A DNA stretch of 64,000 nucleotides from Varanus komodoensis. Lineage: Eukaryota > Chordata > Lepidosauria > Squamata > Varanidae. The notes beneath the pieces are model-generated. The model was given only the letters and a program-made list of their open reading frames with translations. It searched no databases and had not been told where the DNA came from. The translations under genes and the position numbers were made by a program. How positions within the stretch are numbered: position 1 is the stretch's first letter; each line of letters opens with the position of its first letter. Location: the NCBI RefSeq assembly GCF_004798865.1, contig NW_025335268.1, positions 38,579,485-38,643,484 of the forward strand, in the 5' to 3' direction. This document shows, piece by piece, positions 24,303 through 35,348 of this stretch.

Positions 24303-24600
24303 GGAAGAAGAGCCCAACTGCATCAAACCAAAAGCCTGTCCAGGCTAGCATCATGTGGCAGCGAGGTCCATAGTTCAGCTGTGCACTGTGTAAAGAAGCA
24401 CTTCTTTGTATTTGTCCTGAATCTCCCACCATTCAGCTTTATGGGATAATCCTGGGTCCTAGTATTAGAAGGGGGGGACTTTCCTCTATCCACTTTCCCT
24501 ACTTCATGCATAATTTTATAATCCTCATTCATATTACCCTGTCGTCATTCTTCTTTTCCTTAAGTAAAACTATGCAAGCATTACAACCTTTACCAGTTAG
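24303..24600 (-). mobile_element. CR1-type LINE 3' end, internally deleted
   Basis: On the minus strand 24358-24532 gives GGRFRTNTKKCFFTQ followed by TAELWTSLPHDAS, the C-terminal signature of CR1-type ORF2 (an RFF/YFFT...LWNSLP pattern). Plus-strand 24303-24350 (GAAGAGCCCAACTGCATCAA, ACC, AAAAGCCTGTCCAGGCTAGC) is the complement of the CR1 3' terminus. The part that normally separates these two blocks is missing, so the copy has an internal deletion. Confidence 0.75.
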
Positions 24601-25261
24601 GAGTAGGTCCAGCCCCCTGACAGTTCTGGTCAGCCCTTTCTGCATCACTTTGGGCACTATAACAAGTGCATTGTCTTTGTTTATGTTTCTTCCCCCACTC
24701 CTGTCCTAGCCAACTGTAGTGTAACCTTATTTCAACCTCACTTCTAGGCAGGCTAACCCTTTCTAGTATTTAAGCAGCTTCAATCTAACAAGAATTCAAT
24801 ACTAAACTGGGGAGGAGGAGGAGGATAGAAGCCTAGCTGAATTACCTGGAGGGGGAAATTTATCCTCTCAGCTTGCTCAAACAGGAATTGCAAAAACAAC
24901 AGCAAACCTTGAAAGCATTTAAGCTGCATTTACAAGTGAGACCCAAATTGGTATTAACATCTGAGTTGGCTAAAATGCACATTCTAATTTTAAAAAAGGC
25001 CTTCTTTCCTTCATTAACAGCATTGGAAAGTGGCATGTCCCATATGAAAAAGGATTGATGTCACTTGTGAAATACACTTGTTTATCCTGAAGAAAAGAAC
25101 AGACTTCAGCACTTTCCTGATAGCAAGATAAAGGGTTTGATTTTCAAGGCTGTCTTTAGGATCACTTCCATGATATAGTGAAGGAAAATGGCAGTGGTGG
25201 AAGAAAATTTCCAAGTCCCAAATCTTCAACTCCAGGACATGGCCATATCAGTCAATTCCAG
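24601..25261. other. Unrecognised interval
   Basis: Contains a short GGA microsatellite near 24810-24825. The first 150 bases may still be CR1 3' region. No gene recognised. Confidence 0.45.
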
Positions 25262-26240
25262 CAACAGCAAGAAAGAGTCTCATGGAACCTTAAATGCTAA
25301 CATATATATTTTGGCATAAGCTTGTGTAGACTCTAATCCATTTCATTGCATGCACAAAACATTATGGAGGGATTTGGGTTTCTTTATACAGCACATGAGG
25401 TGGCAGTGGCGAGAACTTTGAACAGAGAAATCAGAATGCACTAATAGTAGCAAACACTTTATTAACCCTGTTCATTGGTGCTGCAGCTGCCAAATATCCT
25501 GGCCTTAGCTGAGCAGTGTGATAAAAATCTATAGTCTCCATTCAAGGCTCTGGTGATAGAATGAAACTTGCTGATGAATTCTAATTCATTCCCCTCTTGT
25601 TCCTGCTTGCCTTTGAAATGCCTTTGCTATATAACGGCCACTTTAAGATCTAAGATATGCTTTCCCAGAAAGGCTGAAATGTTGTCCTATTGATTTCTGA
25701 ATACTGCTATTTTTATGTCAGATTTGTGTCCATGTATTCTTTCCCTTAGGCAGGACCATTTGCCCTGTGCAGAACTTAGAAGCTGGCAGAAGCTGGTGTA
25801 TATCCCGTGAGAAGATGAGCGAGTGACGGAGCCCTTAACACTGTAGATGACATTAGAAGGCCCCGTAATGGTGTTTCCAGAGCAAAGCTGGTGTGTAGCC
25901 TTGTTATGTGGTACTGCTAGTAAGTAGCTCTTTCAAGATGGGCTACAAGCAAGCACAGGCCTTCCACCCAAGGCCAGTGGGAAGGACAGTGTCCAAGAAG
26001 GGCTGTAAACCACTGATGATATCTTTGAGTAGTTTTAACTGAGAACCATAAGTGACACTGAAGTTCTGTTGTTTCCTCTCCTGGGCCTGTCCTGTAGTGG
26101 ATTGTTTCTGGATACGTGTTTGGCTTTGTTAATCTCTTTTCTTACTTAGTTGGGTGGGTATTGTAGTCTCAGGAATGCCTTATTTAGATCCTTAACCTGT
26201 GAGTATCTATTCTACAAATCCCAAAGAAATCATTATTGGC
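25262..26240 (-). mobile_element. Penelope-like element, decayed 3' part
   Basis: On the minus strand 26060-26170 reads LQYPPN, a stop, then VRKEINKAKHVSRNNPLQD and NNRTSV. This matches the linker after the reverse-transcriptase core of vertebrate Penelope-like elements (an LQYPP.EVK..I.RAR...R..LLQDK...NNRTP pattern). Further 3', 25640-25870 is the eroded GIY-YIG endonuclease region, with TTCTGAATACTGCTATTTTT and TTTGTGTCCATGTATTCTTT on the plus strand. The 3' terminal repeat-like motif, GAGTCTCATGGAACCTTAAA then TTTTGGCATAAGCTTGTGTA, lies at 25274-25335. Several breaks make it non-functional. Confidence 0.8.
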
Positions 26241-27107
26241 TTGGATCCAGGCCAAGTTGGTCACAGAAAAGTGACCACAGATTCATTATAAGATTGGATC
26301 CAAACCGTAAGTTCCTTTGAATCAATCAGACTTAAGTTAGTAATGACATGTGTTTCATGTTGATTTGAATGGGAATAGATCCAAGCTACAATTACTACAA
26401 AAGCAATACAAATGCTAATAACTACCATGATAAAATGCATTCACTCCAGTGGCAATGAATATTGGGAGTATATCACTATTATTATTGCTTTTGACAAGAG
26501 TGGAAAAAAAATTGAAAGAGAGTAAGCTGGGGGTATCCAACCAAAAGAACATTAACAGTTTATTCAGACATACAGGAAATTCAGGTGGCATATAGGCAGT
26601 CCAGGAAGGGACTACAAAGATGAAGTCTGTACAGATTGCTGTATGTAACCTATCAGTTGCATACAGTTTGGAAGAAGGGTGGGTAGTCTAGATGGGTGTT
26701 GTATTAGAATAAAGCAAAAGGGGGTTGACTGGGATTAGGACAACACAATTCAGGAAGAACTTTCAGGACAGGCAAACCTTTGCATCTCTAAGGTGCAAGT
26801 GGAAAGCAAGTCTTGCAACATGCATCTTAAGTCTAAAGCTGATCTCACAGTGTCAGGCTTTTGGACATTATATTAAGGCAAGGCTTTTGCTCATTTTGCT
26901 CACTTTGCAGGAGTCTCACAAAAGAAGACTCCTGTGCAAACAAAAAGTGTGCTTCCTTTATCCTATCCAATTAGATGAACATAGAGAACCATTTATGAAA
27001 TGAATGGTACTGTTCCAGGTTTTGGCATTATGACAAGATCTGCAGCAAAGTTCAAAGGAAGGTTTTCTATCTTAACATCTGCTCCTTCACATATGCATGG
27101 GAACCTT
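26241..27107. other. Interval with a short palindromic repeat
   Basis: At 26285-26395 the motifs CAGACTTAAGTTAGTAATGA and TTGATTTGAATGGGAATAGA belong to a short, widespread reptile repeat that I cannot name. Related half-motifs are near 35690-35740 and 44560-44625. No gene recognised in the rest. Confidence 0.4.
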
Positions 27108-27420
27108 ATTCATTTATGTATTCACATATGCCACCTATAACTGCCAGAATGGCCCACCTAGGTGGCTCACAGAATAAAACAACATAAAACAGTTAAAAGA
27201 ATAAAAACATAAGACAAAAAAAAGTACCTGTAAAGGTCCATCAGCACTCAAAAAAGGCTTGGATATGAAAGAATTTCTTTAAAAGGTATGTCTTTGCCTG
27301 GCACCGAAAAGAAAACAACGATGGCACCAGGAGAATGTCCCTAGGAAGGGAATTCCAGAGAGGAGGGGCAGCAGTAGAAAAGGTGCTTCACCTGTTTGCC
27401 ACCCTTCTGCCACCTTTATA
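27108..27420 (-). mobile_element. L2-like LINE 3' end
   Basis: The plus strand has TGGCCCACCTAGGTGGCTCA, an A-rich stretch with AATAAAACAACATAAAACAG, then GCCTGGCACCGAAAAGAAAA followed by CAACGATGGCACCAGGAGAA. This parallels, base for base in places, the copy at 45381-46460 (GGTGGCTCACAACAC, then CTGGTGCCGAGAAACAAATA, ACGACGGCACCAGGCGGAC). It is older and more diverged than that copy. Confidence 0.8.
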
Positions 27421-27445
27421 AAACAAATGGATAAAAGGAAAGAGG

Positions 27446-28020
27446 CAGTGATGTGTTGGAGTAAGTCTTTTACTCCAAGCCTTGAGTCACGTCTTAAGCC
27501 TTTACTTTCAAGTCCAAGTCAAGTCACTGCAAGAAATGTTCAAGTTTAGTCTCTTCTCATGTCTGAAGAGCCAACCTTAGCTGAAAAAAGGGAGGTGGGG
27601 GGGTAGATGGGAGACCCCTGATGTTTCCAACTGCACTTGCAATGGCGTAGCAGAGTATACAGTAGACCCCCACTTTCGGAGACACCCCTCCACCGCCAGT
27701 GATTTATTTTAGCGGGTTTTGTTTATTCCTCCCAGGAAATGTGCAGGAACAGAACAGAGGCAGCAGGCAGGAGAAGCGCTGTTGGGTCTCCTGCCAAGGA
27801 GTGCAAAGTGCACCAAAATGAGCTTTCCCCCATCACTGCCCCTGTCCCCTTCTCCCTCCCAGCACCTCTGCTGCTTTCATCCCTTCCGCCCAGGGTATGA
27901 AATGTCTTGAATCAAGTTGAGTCCCTCCCTTGTGGCTCCCAAGTTGAGTCCGAGTTGAGTTGCTGATGTGACTTGAGTCGGACCTGGGAGCAACTTGCTC
28001 GACTCAAGTCCCCAACGCTG
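27446..28020 (+). mobile_element. Non-autonomous hAT-like element, 575 bp
   Basis: Ends CAGTGATGTGTTGGAGTAAG and, as complement, CAGCGTTGGGGACTTGAGTC form imperfect inverted repeats. Arrays of CAAGTC/GAGTC motifs near both ends (27478-27550 and 27905-28012) give long inverted arms. The flanks GAAAGAGG and GAAAAGAG are similar with a shift, consistent with a decayed 8 bp duplication. Inside, TA followed by CAGTAGACCCCCACTTTCGG at 27660 looks like the left end of a nested pogo/Tigger-type element whose right end I cannot place. It is non-coding. Confidence 0.55.
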
Positions 28021-29160
28021 GAAAAGAGTAGCAAAGCAGGTCAGTCCCACTTTAAGAGCAAGGTATGGCCATTATTTCTGCCAGCTCCAAAGAGTAACAC
28101 AGCTGAAGCATCAACCAACTTTTTCTTACAAGTATTAACTAATGCACAAAATACAGCGGATACAACCCGGTCAAATAAAGGCACATTTAATCTCCTTGGT
28201 TTGTAAGAAAGGGTCACTGAAATCATTCAAATTTGGCAGAATCATATCTATGCCTTTCACAGAATATTACACCCCTGTAACTTATAATATTAATGTATTC
28301 TTGTTATGGAGTTATAATATACTGTTTTTATAATCTTTCAGTAGATTTCCTGCCCTGAGGGGAAAAAAACATTGCTCAGAGTTATGAGGCTTAAGAGTCT
28401 TGTTTCATAGATACCCACAGCTGCTTAAAATTTAATTCTAAGGAAATAAGACAGATACGGCACACTCCTACTCCAGTGTATGACTGAAAGCAACTGGCCC
28501 CAAACACAGGGACTGATGCTCAAATCCAAATCCGCAGGGTAAAGAGTGAGCTGAGACAATCTATTCCCCCTAAGCCAAGGAAGTTAAGAGTGTTAAGCAG
28601 AATATATAAAATTCAATTTCCCCCTTAATTTTATAATAAGGATTAAGTCCAAATAGGGGAGGAAATTCTTTTGGGGAGAACAGTCCTCATTTCCTGTGAC
28701 ATGTGCTCTAGGTTCTTAGCTATTTTTTAGCAGAGGCCTGGGAAACAGAGTGAAGATTTTTCTGGCCTCTGACACTGATTTAGCTTTGCAGCATCTAGTT
28801 AGATCTAACTGGCTACTTGGCATAGTCCAGAAACTACTTAGAACTAGGACAATGCTTTCTGCCCTCAGTCCACTTGATTTTGCTTTGGAAAATGGGTTGG
28901 GATGCTTTGGCTTTACAAATACATGGTGCTAAAGCTACAGACCAGGAAAAGCAGCAGCAGCTGTGAGATGGTGGCAAATGGTTTCCAAAGAAGGTAAGCA
29001 ACATACTTTTTGGATAACACTTTTCATATCCCCAACACCCTTATTTAATTTTTGTGTGGAAATTTTCGTGCAGAAATGTTGATAACTTCTTTGCAAGAGA
29101 TGTTTCAAAATCTTAAAAGTAAAAATTTAAACTGAGAATGAAATAAGACTAAAGGAACAG
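28021..29160. other. Unrecognised interval
   Basis: No gene recognised. A consensus-like donor, CCAAAGAAG|GTAAGC at about 28993, follows GATGGTGGCAAATGG, but no acceptor or recognisable coding frame goes with it. Confidence 0.45.
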
Positions 29161-29245
29161 TAGGGCAATAACTTTATTAGGACCAACACAAGCAGGCAGG
29201 CAAAGACTTTCAATTTTCCAGAACTCTTAATCAGACAAAATATTA
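29161..29245 (-). mobile_element. Possible Penelope-like terminal fragment
   Basis: The plus strand reads AATAACTTTATTAGGACCAA, CACAAGC, AGACTTTCAATTTTCCAGAA, CTCTTAATCAGAC. This motif order (TTTATTAGGACCAACA...CAGAACTCTT.ATCAGAC) recurs at the ends of Penelope-like elements in amniotes. Classification rests on recall only. Confidence 0.35.
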
Positions 29246-29630
29246 ACTAGAGCAGTGGGGGTGGGAAGAGAACACGCCACCAGGATAAATCTGTGATTTA
29301 AGCACTAATATGAATTCCTGGAGTTGTTGTGAAAACTTATTGGAGTAGCCTTTTCTAGCTGCTAAACAGATTTTCAAGGGCTATTGGAACAAAGAAACAG
29401 TCTTTAAAATCTTTAGCAGTTACTCTCATCAGTCTATTGAGGCTGTGGATGAACAAGAGCCGATTTCAGACAATGGGTAGGTTCACATGCCACAACTCAC
29501 TCAATAAGTTATACTTCTTGAAAGACTCTGGATGCTTGGGGAAAAAGTGAACCACCGATTTTAGCTGTCAAAACTGCAGTTTCTTTTAAAAGGGAGCTAA
29601 TAATCAGGTTTTATCTCAGGGACATGTACA
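29246..29630. other. Unrecognised interval
   Basis: No gene or named repeat recognised. Confidence 0.5.
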
Positions 29631-29715
29631 TATGTACATTGTACATTGTGAGCTGCCCCGAGGCTTCGGCAAGGGGCGGCATAGAAATGTTTTAATAAAT
29701 AAATAAATAAATATG
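29631..29715 (+). mobile_element. L2-like LINE 3' tail, well preserved
   Basis: The sequence reads CATTGTGAGCTGCCCCGAGG, CTTCGGCAAGGGGCGGCATA, GAAATGTTTTAATAAATAAA. It is nearly identical to the complement of the tail at 45390-45445, so the two copies belong to one recently active subfamily. The rest of the element is truncated. Confidence 0.85.
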
Positions 29716-30760
29716 AATATGTGCATGCCCCTGACAAAAACTCCCAGATTAACCCTGTCCAAAGAGAGAGGCAGAGAGAGTTTTAATGACTGCACTGTAT
29801 ACTCCTGTAAAAGGGACGACTTGCATTTTTCCACCTTGTTGAACACCTAGAAACTTGGGAAAGGGTGGAAAAGATCCAGGACATTAAGAAGACTTGACCA
29901 TGAAGGAAGTAAACAATTGGCCACATCCTTTTGTTGAGCATGTACAGCTTTGTTTTTTCTTGACAGCTTACCTTTTGACAGCTAGTAAAGCGGGGGGGGG
30001 GGAGATACTCCTCTTTGTGGACCCTCTGAGTGAATGACCCATCATAGGCCCTTGCTGCAGAGCAGACTGCTGCCAGGGCCTTGCCCAAGAGAGAAAATAT
30101 CCATTTTGGAGACTCAAAAGTGTGCAAATGCACACTTGCACACATCTGACTGCAATATAATTTTTTTTGCACATTTTGGGGTTGCTTTTAAAATAGGTGG
30201 CAAATCAGTGACACTTGGACATATTGAAGGGGCAGTAGTACATAAAGCAATCTCTGGAAAAAGGTCGGGGGAGGCAAAAGAAGCTGAGGCAAGTGAAAAA
30301 GGCCTTGTGATCATGATGGGGGACACTGAGGCAGTGAGGTCACTCCACCTCGCTGCTTTCCCAACAGTGGAGCTGCTGGCACGGGCAGTGTCCTGGGCAA
30401 GAGAACCGGGGTGCGGGGGGGGCGGGGGTTGCACTTGCTGAGTAACTCATTCTCTCCTTCCTCGATCCACAATGGAACCAGGCACTTGGCCTGGAAGACG
30501 CAACAACCCTCTGGCAATCCAATAATCCCTAGAACAAGCCATGGGTTGTCAAAGTGGCTTGCTGCCCATAAGCAAACCACCCATGTCTTGGTTTGCATGA
30601 CATGGCAACCCACCATGGATTGCCTCCCATGACGAGTTGTTGTGTTGTGAGGATTCCATCAGTGTTGCTTAAGAAATAGCCTTAAATACTGTTTTATGTT
30701 CAGTCACATTGAATAATACAACTACTTTCTTGCAAGATAAACTATTTGTAGCATGTATTA
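29716..30760. other. Interval with a CCATGGGTTG-type palindromic repeat
   Basis: At 30535-30640 the motifs AAGCCATGGGTTGTCAAAGT and GACATGGCAACCCACCATGG form imperfect inverted arms of an unnamed short repeat. G-runs lie at 29993-30002 and 30416-30426. A 135-codon frame (30034-30441) resembles no known protein. Confidence 0.4.
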
Positions 30761-30905
30761 AGAACATAAGAAGAGCTATGCTGGACCAGACCAGGGGTCT
30801 ATCTAGCCTAGTTCACGCAGCATTTCACCCTCCTGCCTTTTGAAACCCACAAGAAGGGCATGGGTGCAAATCCCCTCCCATTGCATTTGATCTGAAGAAT
30901 ACTAG
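30761..30905 (-). mobile_element. CR1 LINE 3' end
   Basis: The plus strand reads AAGAACATAAGAAGAGCTAT, GCTGGACCAGACCAGGGGTC, TATCTAGCC. This is the complement of the canonical CR1 3' terminus seen in sense at 2578-2645. It continues into older 3' untranslated sequence. Confidence 0.85.
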
Positions 30906-32512
30906 TGCAAGAAAAATAGAAGAGCCGGCCCATGAGCTGAAGCTGCCTATTACCAATGGAATATCTCTTTAACTTATTGTGGCTCAGTATTCAACCGTGC
31001 ACAACGTAAATCACACTACCTTGTTGAGGCATGTTGTTTTCAGAAACAAGTCTTGTAACGATGCAGCAGCCTGTTCAGAGCAATAAGGAGCTATTCGTGT
31101 AATCATTCTGCAGACATGAAGGTGCTTCCAGACAAGGCTTTTATCATGCCTTCACCCTGCCAGTTTCTCCGGATTTTACAGGGTAGCATAAACTGTCTAG
31201 ATGACAATGTTTCCTTCCACTTGCCACCCTCCCATCTTTTCCCACCCTGTCTTCTGTCTTTTTATTACTGAAGAAAGGCTGTTAAGGGGAAAAAAGATGG
31301 AATACCTGCAGAATTGCTTGTTCTACTGCCTTGGCCAACATTTAAAACTAGAAACAAGAAGGGAGGTGAAAGAGGATAAAAGCAACTTTCTGCCCTGTGG
31401 GGCTCTCTTTGAATCTGTACCCTTCAACAGGGTTATATCATCAGTTTCCCAATTATCCACACCTGATACTCCCCTTGATGTAATGGCTCATGCAGCACTC
31501 TCCAAATGCACACCTCTTTAATTTCTTCTGGCCCCAGCAGCTGCAAGTTCATTTATGGGTCAATTAAAAAGTAATGGAATTCCTTCTGCCTCCTAGTCAA
31601 CTTGGGAAAGAGGATGACTCAGCATTGCCTCTGTATAGGAACAGATCAATGCCCTGGTAAGACCCTATTTACGCGTCCACCCCCACTCTGAGTCAGTCTG
31701 AATTGGATTGATGTGACTATCCCAGGATATGCCCATGAGTGCTGGTTTTGTGGACACTGTGATAGTGCAGCAGAAAACCGGGGGATGAGTAGAGAACTTA
31801 ACATGTAGAACAGTCCCATGAAACAAATCATTTAATTATGTCACACAGCACTCAAGACAAGATCTGCAAGAAACATTCTGCTGAGAGTTAGTTCAGGTTT
31901 CTAGAGGCATAATTCTAAGCATTTAAACAAGGATAAAATTGGCAGCGATGAGAAATATGAAGGGATGTGTTGGGATACAAATCCTTTTCTTGCTGGCAGA
32001 GAGGAAAGACTGGCTTGTCCCCCATTTTTTTGGTATCCTGCTTAACTCATTATTTTTCTGTTGGACATAATACTGTGCTGTGGAATGTAAATTTCAAAGT
32101 GGTGGCAGAGGAAAGGAAAATGTATTTACATAAGAATATGCTATGTACTAGCAAGCCAACTAGTTTGTTACTTAGTTGTACAAACTTTAGAAAGGATTGT
32201 GAAATGCATTGCGTGTTTGAAATACTGGCTTCTAACTTGAATCGAAATCCTAGATACAAGGAGTTTCTAGATACTAGGAACTACAATTGCTGGCAGTTTG
32301 GTGGAAGAAAGGGTGGTGGAGATAGTCCCTAAGATTCAGAGAGTTTTCCTGGATATTCTCCTAAATTTAAAGCCCAGTCATACAGCCCTTTATTCCCTAA
32401 GCTAGAATATTATTTTTCCATTCCAACCAGTTTTTGAATAGTGACATAGCAATTCACAACATATCCTTAGGGCTAGTCTGGATTCAAAACATCCATATGT
32501 GCCTACCCAGCT
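30906..32512. other. Unrecognised interval
   Basis: About 1.6 kb without a recognised gene or repeat. Open frames such as 31201-31521 (106 codons) and 31967-32332 (121 codons) resemble no protein I know. Confidence 0.5.
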
Positions 32513-32520
32513 CCTCAGAT

Positions 32521-32945
32521 CATGGGTCCTCAAACTGCAGCCCATGGGACGGATCCGGCCTGCCATGGCCTTCCATCCGGTCCGCACTGCCGTTCCCCGC
32601 AGGGGCTTGCTGGGCAGGCAGGGAGGTGGTGGCTTGCTCTCTCAGAGATGGTCTCCAAGCGAGCAAGCCGCCGCTGCCACCTGCCTCCCGCACACACACG
32701 CTTGCCGCTGCCTTGCAGCACGGGGGGAGTGGGGAGGTGGTGGCTTGCTCGCTCGGAGATGGTTTTGGACTCGCTGGGAGATCTCCGAGCGAGGGAGCCA
32801 CCGACTTGCGCGTGCCCGATGCCGCCTCGTGTGTGCCCGACGGCACCTCACCGGCCAGCACCCCCAGGCACCCCCACCTCACCGCCCGCGATGGTCACCG
32901 CAACCTTTCAACTGGCCCCCTGTTCAAAAAGTTTGAGGACCCCTG
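32521..32945 (+). mobile_element. Non-autonomous hAT element, family B (GC-rich)
   Basis: It starts CATGGGTCCTCAAACTGCAG and ends GTTTGAGGACCCCTG. It matches the ends of the family members at 13939 and 47644. The flanks CCTCAGAT and CCTTAGGG agree at five of eight positions. At 425 bp it is longer than its relatives because the unit containing GGTGGTGGCTTGCTC...GAGATGG occurs twice (about 32625 and 32735). The overlapping 185- and 180-codon frames are by-products of high GC and are not genes. Confidence 0.8.
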
Positions 32946-32953
32946 CCTTAGGG

Positions 32954-33478
32954 CATCCTCAGAGGCCCTGCCCAAGAAGCCTGCTCTTTAGAAATAAGGA
33001 GAGTGGCTACAAGGAGAAGGGCCTTCTTGATAGTGGCACCCTGACTCTGCCATCAGCTCCATAGAAATGTTTGCCTGGCACCATCTCCTTACTCCTTCCA
33101 GAGCCTCACCCATTATTTTAACTGTTAAGCCAATTTTAAAGGTTTTAACATTTTACATTGTTTTATAATCTTGCCTTGTAGTACATTTCATTGGAGAAGA
33201 TTTTAAGATTTTGTGCAGTAATAATGGCTCTTGGTTTCTTTTTCATTGTTGCATCAATTGTGAATTTTAAATTGCTTTTTATTGTTTAAATATTGTAATT
33301 TTAAAATATTAATTTTAATTTCTAGTTTAAATATTATAATTATGTTTTTATTGATAAATTCTCAGTCACATTTTATCTGGTCATGGTTTGATGCATTTAT
33401 TAGGTATTTATTATATTGTAAGCCATCCAGAGAGGACTTGTATTGGACGGGGTAAAAATGTCCTAATAAATAGATAAA
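32954..33478 (+). mobile_element. L2-like LINE 3' end
   Basis: Plus-strand 33000-33060 reads GAAGGGCCTTCTTGATAGTG and GCACCCTGACTCTG, the decayed EKGLLDSGTPTLWN-like segment of L2-like ORF2. A T-rich untranslated region follows with TTATATTGTAAGCCATCCAG, a GGACGGGGTAAAAATG block and AATAAATAGATAAATA. It lies next to the hAT at 32521-32945, which may have inserted into it. Confidence 0.6.
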
Positions 33479-33570
33479 TATTGTATACTTCTAATCTTGT
33501 AACCTGCTCAAGGAGCCTTCTGGCTAATGACACAGGATAAAGATCCAATCTATAAAATATAAATAAATAC
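33479..33570 (+). mobile_element. Second L2-like 3' tail, in tandem
   Basis: GTAACCTGCTCAAGGAGCCT, then GATCCAATCTATAAAATATA, then AATAAATACA follow the preceding tail directly. This looks like a second, more diverged LINE tail in the same orientation. Confidence 0.4.
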
Positions 33571-33988
33571 AACACAACTTTATGGTATTCTGAAAAGGAG
33601 GCAGAGAACATGTGAGAACATGTGCTTGGCCAACTGCCCCATGACAGGAAAAAGGCAATCTGCTGTGCAAAATTTTGTGTGAATTGGATAACTTGTGCTA
33701 GAACACATTCTAGTCATTGCATTGGACACTTTGGATCGCTATGATGTGAGACTGGCCCAGCTGCTTATTGTTGCATACACTAGATTGCACAGTCCCAAAA
33801 GATCCCTGCTTTTCCCTGAAAGGAGCCTAATGTCCTCCCGGGACAACTAAAAGCACACAGAATGCATTGTATTTCCTTCCATCTCCATTTGGTTAAGAGT
33901 CCCCACCTATTTCAGCTTGGAAACACTTTCCCGCTTGTTTATAAAGTGGTGCCTCTCTAAAACCAGGTGTTGCTTCCTACATGGTATT
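33571..33988. other. Unrecognised interval
   Basis: No gene or named repeat recognised. Confidence 0.5.
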
Positions 33989-33990
33989 TA

Positions 33991-35348
33991 CCGTAGTTTT
34001 CGCTCTATAAGACGCACCTGACAATAAGACACACCTCGTTTTTAGAGGAGGAAAACAAGAAAAAAATATTCTGAATCAAATGGTTTACTAAACTATTTAA
34101 TAAACTATAACAGAATACAGTAATACCGAATTTCAACGTTGTAAAGTGAACAGCAGTCAACAGTGGCATTAAGAACCATCATCACTGTCATTAACAAAAG
34201 AGACTTTAAAGTTTGAGTACTCTTCTAGTTTTCATTGAACCCATAGAACTCATCATCACTAGAGTCAGAATTTATGTCACAATCACTGACATCACTGTCT
34301 TAGTCAGTAGTGGAATTGTTGAAGGAATCCACAATCTACACCAGTTATACAAGAGCTGCTGCAGGAAATTCAATAACAAATCTAAAAAAGCCAGTAATGT
34401 CCACGCTGCCCTACTAGTAAATAGAAAAAACTTCTGACAAAAAATGAGATATTGTACGGTAAATCAAACACACAGCGGACTAAGTAGCCTTTGAAGAATA
34501 AACTTCATACACGAAGGTAATGCTGTTCAAATATCCACTGATTCTAAAAAGAATGCGTCTGATCAACTAACAGATAACTGATCCATGGAAAGCTTCCTGA
34601 TAATCACAGGCACATTCCCCATCACTTCCCCATGGGCTTTATTAAAAGACAGGTTGCCATTTGAAAACACACACCGACCTGTGATTAACAGCTCTCACCT
34701 GCGCCGGAGGAGGGGGGTGGAGCAGGGCGCGCGGAGCGCATGCCGGCCAGGTGGTGCCATGTGGGGCTGGCGGTGGTCTTCCGGGCGGCGCAGCGGCAGC
34801 TCTTCCCGGCCGGTAGGGGTGAGCAGTTCCCAGGCGATGGGGGAGAGCAGTCCGTCTCTCTGTGTGGCTGGCAGTTTAAAGCCTGCGGCTCCTCCTCCTC
34901 TGCACGCCTCCCCCTGAGCGGCACAGCTCTCACCTGTGCTGGGGGGGGGGTGGAGCAGGGCGCGCTGAGCTTGTGCCGGCCAGGTGGTGCCACGTGGGGC
35001 CGGCAGTGTGCTGGCGGTGGTCTTCCGGGCGGCGCGGCAGCGGCGGCAGGTCTTCCATGGGGGTGGGGGTGAGCAGTCTGTCTCTCTGTGCAGCTGGTGG
35101 GTTAAAGCCTGCGGCTCCTCCTCCTCCACACGCCTCCCCCTGAGCAGCACAGCTCTCACCTGCGCCGGAGGAGGGGGGAGGTGGAACAGGGCACACCGAG
35201 CTCGTGCCGGCCAGGTGGTGCCACATGGTGCAGGCGGGCCGGCAGCGTCCCAGGCGTCGGGCACACACACATTCGCTCTATAAGACGCACAGACATTTCC
35301 CCTACTTTTGAGGGGGGAAAAGTGCGTCTTATAGAGCGAAAAATATGG
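33991..35348 (-). mobile_element. Pogo-type (Tc1/mariner) DNA transposon derivative
   Basis: Terminal inverted repeats are CCGTAGTTTTCGCTCTATAA followed by GACGCAC on the left, and as complement CCATATTTTTCGCTCTATAA followed by GACGCAC on the right. Both are flanked by TA (33989-33990, 35349-35350). The right end also holds a second direct copy of the CGCTCTATAAGACGCAC motif, making a hairpin at 35272-35348. On the minus strand near 34220-34340 a short remnant reads DSDVSDCDINSDSSDDEFYG followed by F. This acidic Ser/Asp-rich tail would suit the C-terminus of a pogo-like transposase, but no catalytic domain is visible. At 1358 bp it is probably non-autonomous. The superfamily assignment is inference from the TA flank and ends. 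Confidence 0.6.
34691..35268. repeat. GC-rich tandem repeat inside the pogo-type element
   Basis: A unit starting AGCTCTCACCTG occurs at 34691, 34925 and 35151, giving spacings of 234 and 226 bases and a partial third copy. Each copy carries GGCCAGGTGGTGCCA, GTCTTCCGGGCGGCGC and GTCTCTCTGTG motifs and ends in GCCTCCCCCTGAG. The long overlapping open frames here (up to 191 codons) come from the repeat composition. Confidence 0.88.

Noticed and set aside
28940-28995. Exon ending at AAGAAG|GTAAGC
   Set aside because: A good donor motif alone; no acceptor or coding signature was found upstream.
32434-33064. 185- and 180-codon open frames
   Set aside because: They read through a GC-rich non-autonomous hAT element and its edges; they are by-products of composition.
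34585-35283. Several open frames up to 191 codons
   Set aside because: They fall in the GC-rich tandem repeat inside the pogo-type element and exist on both strands.
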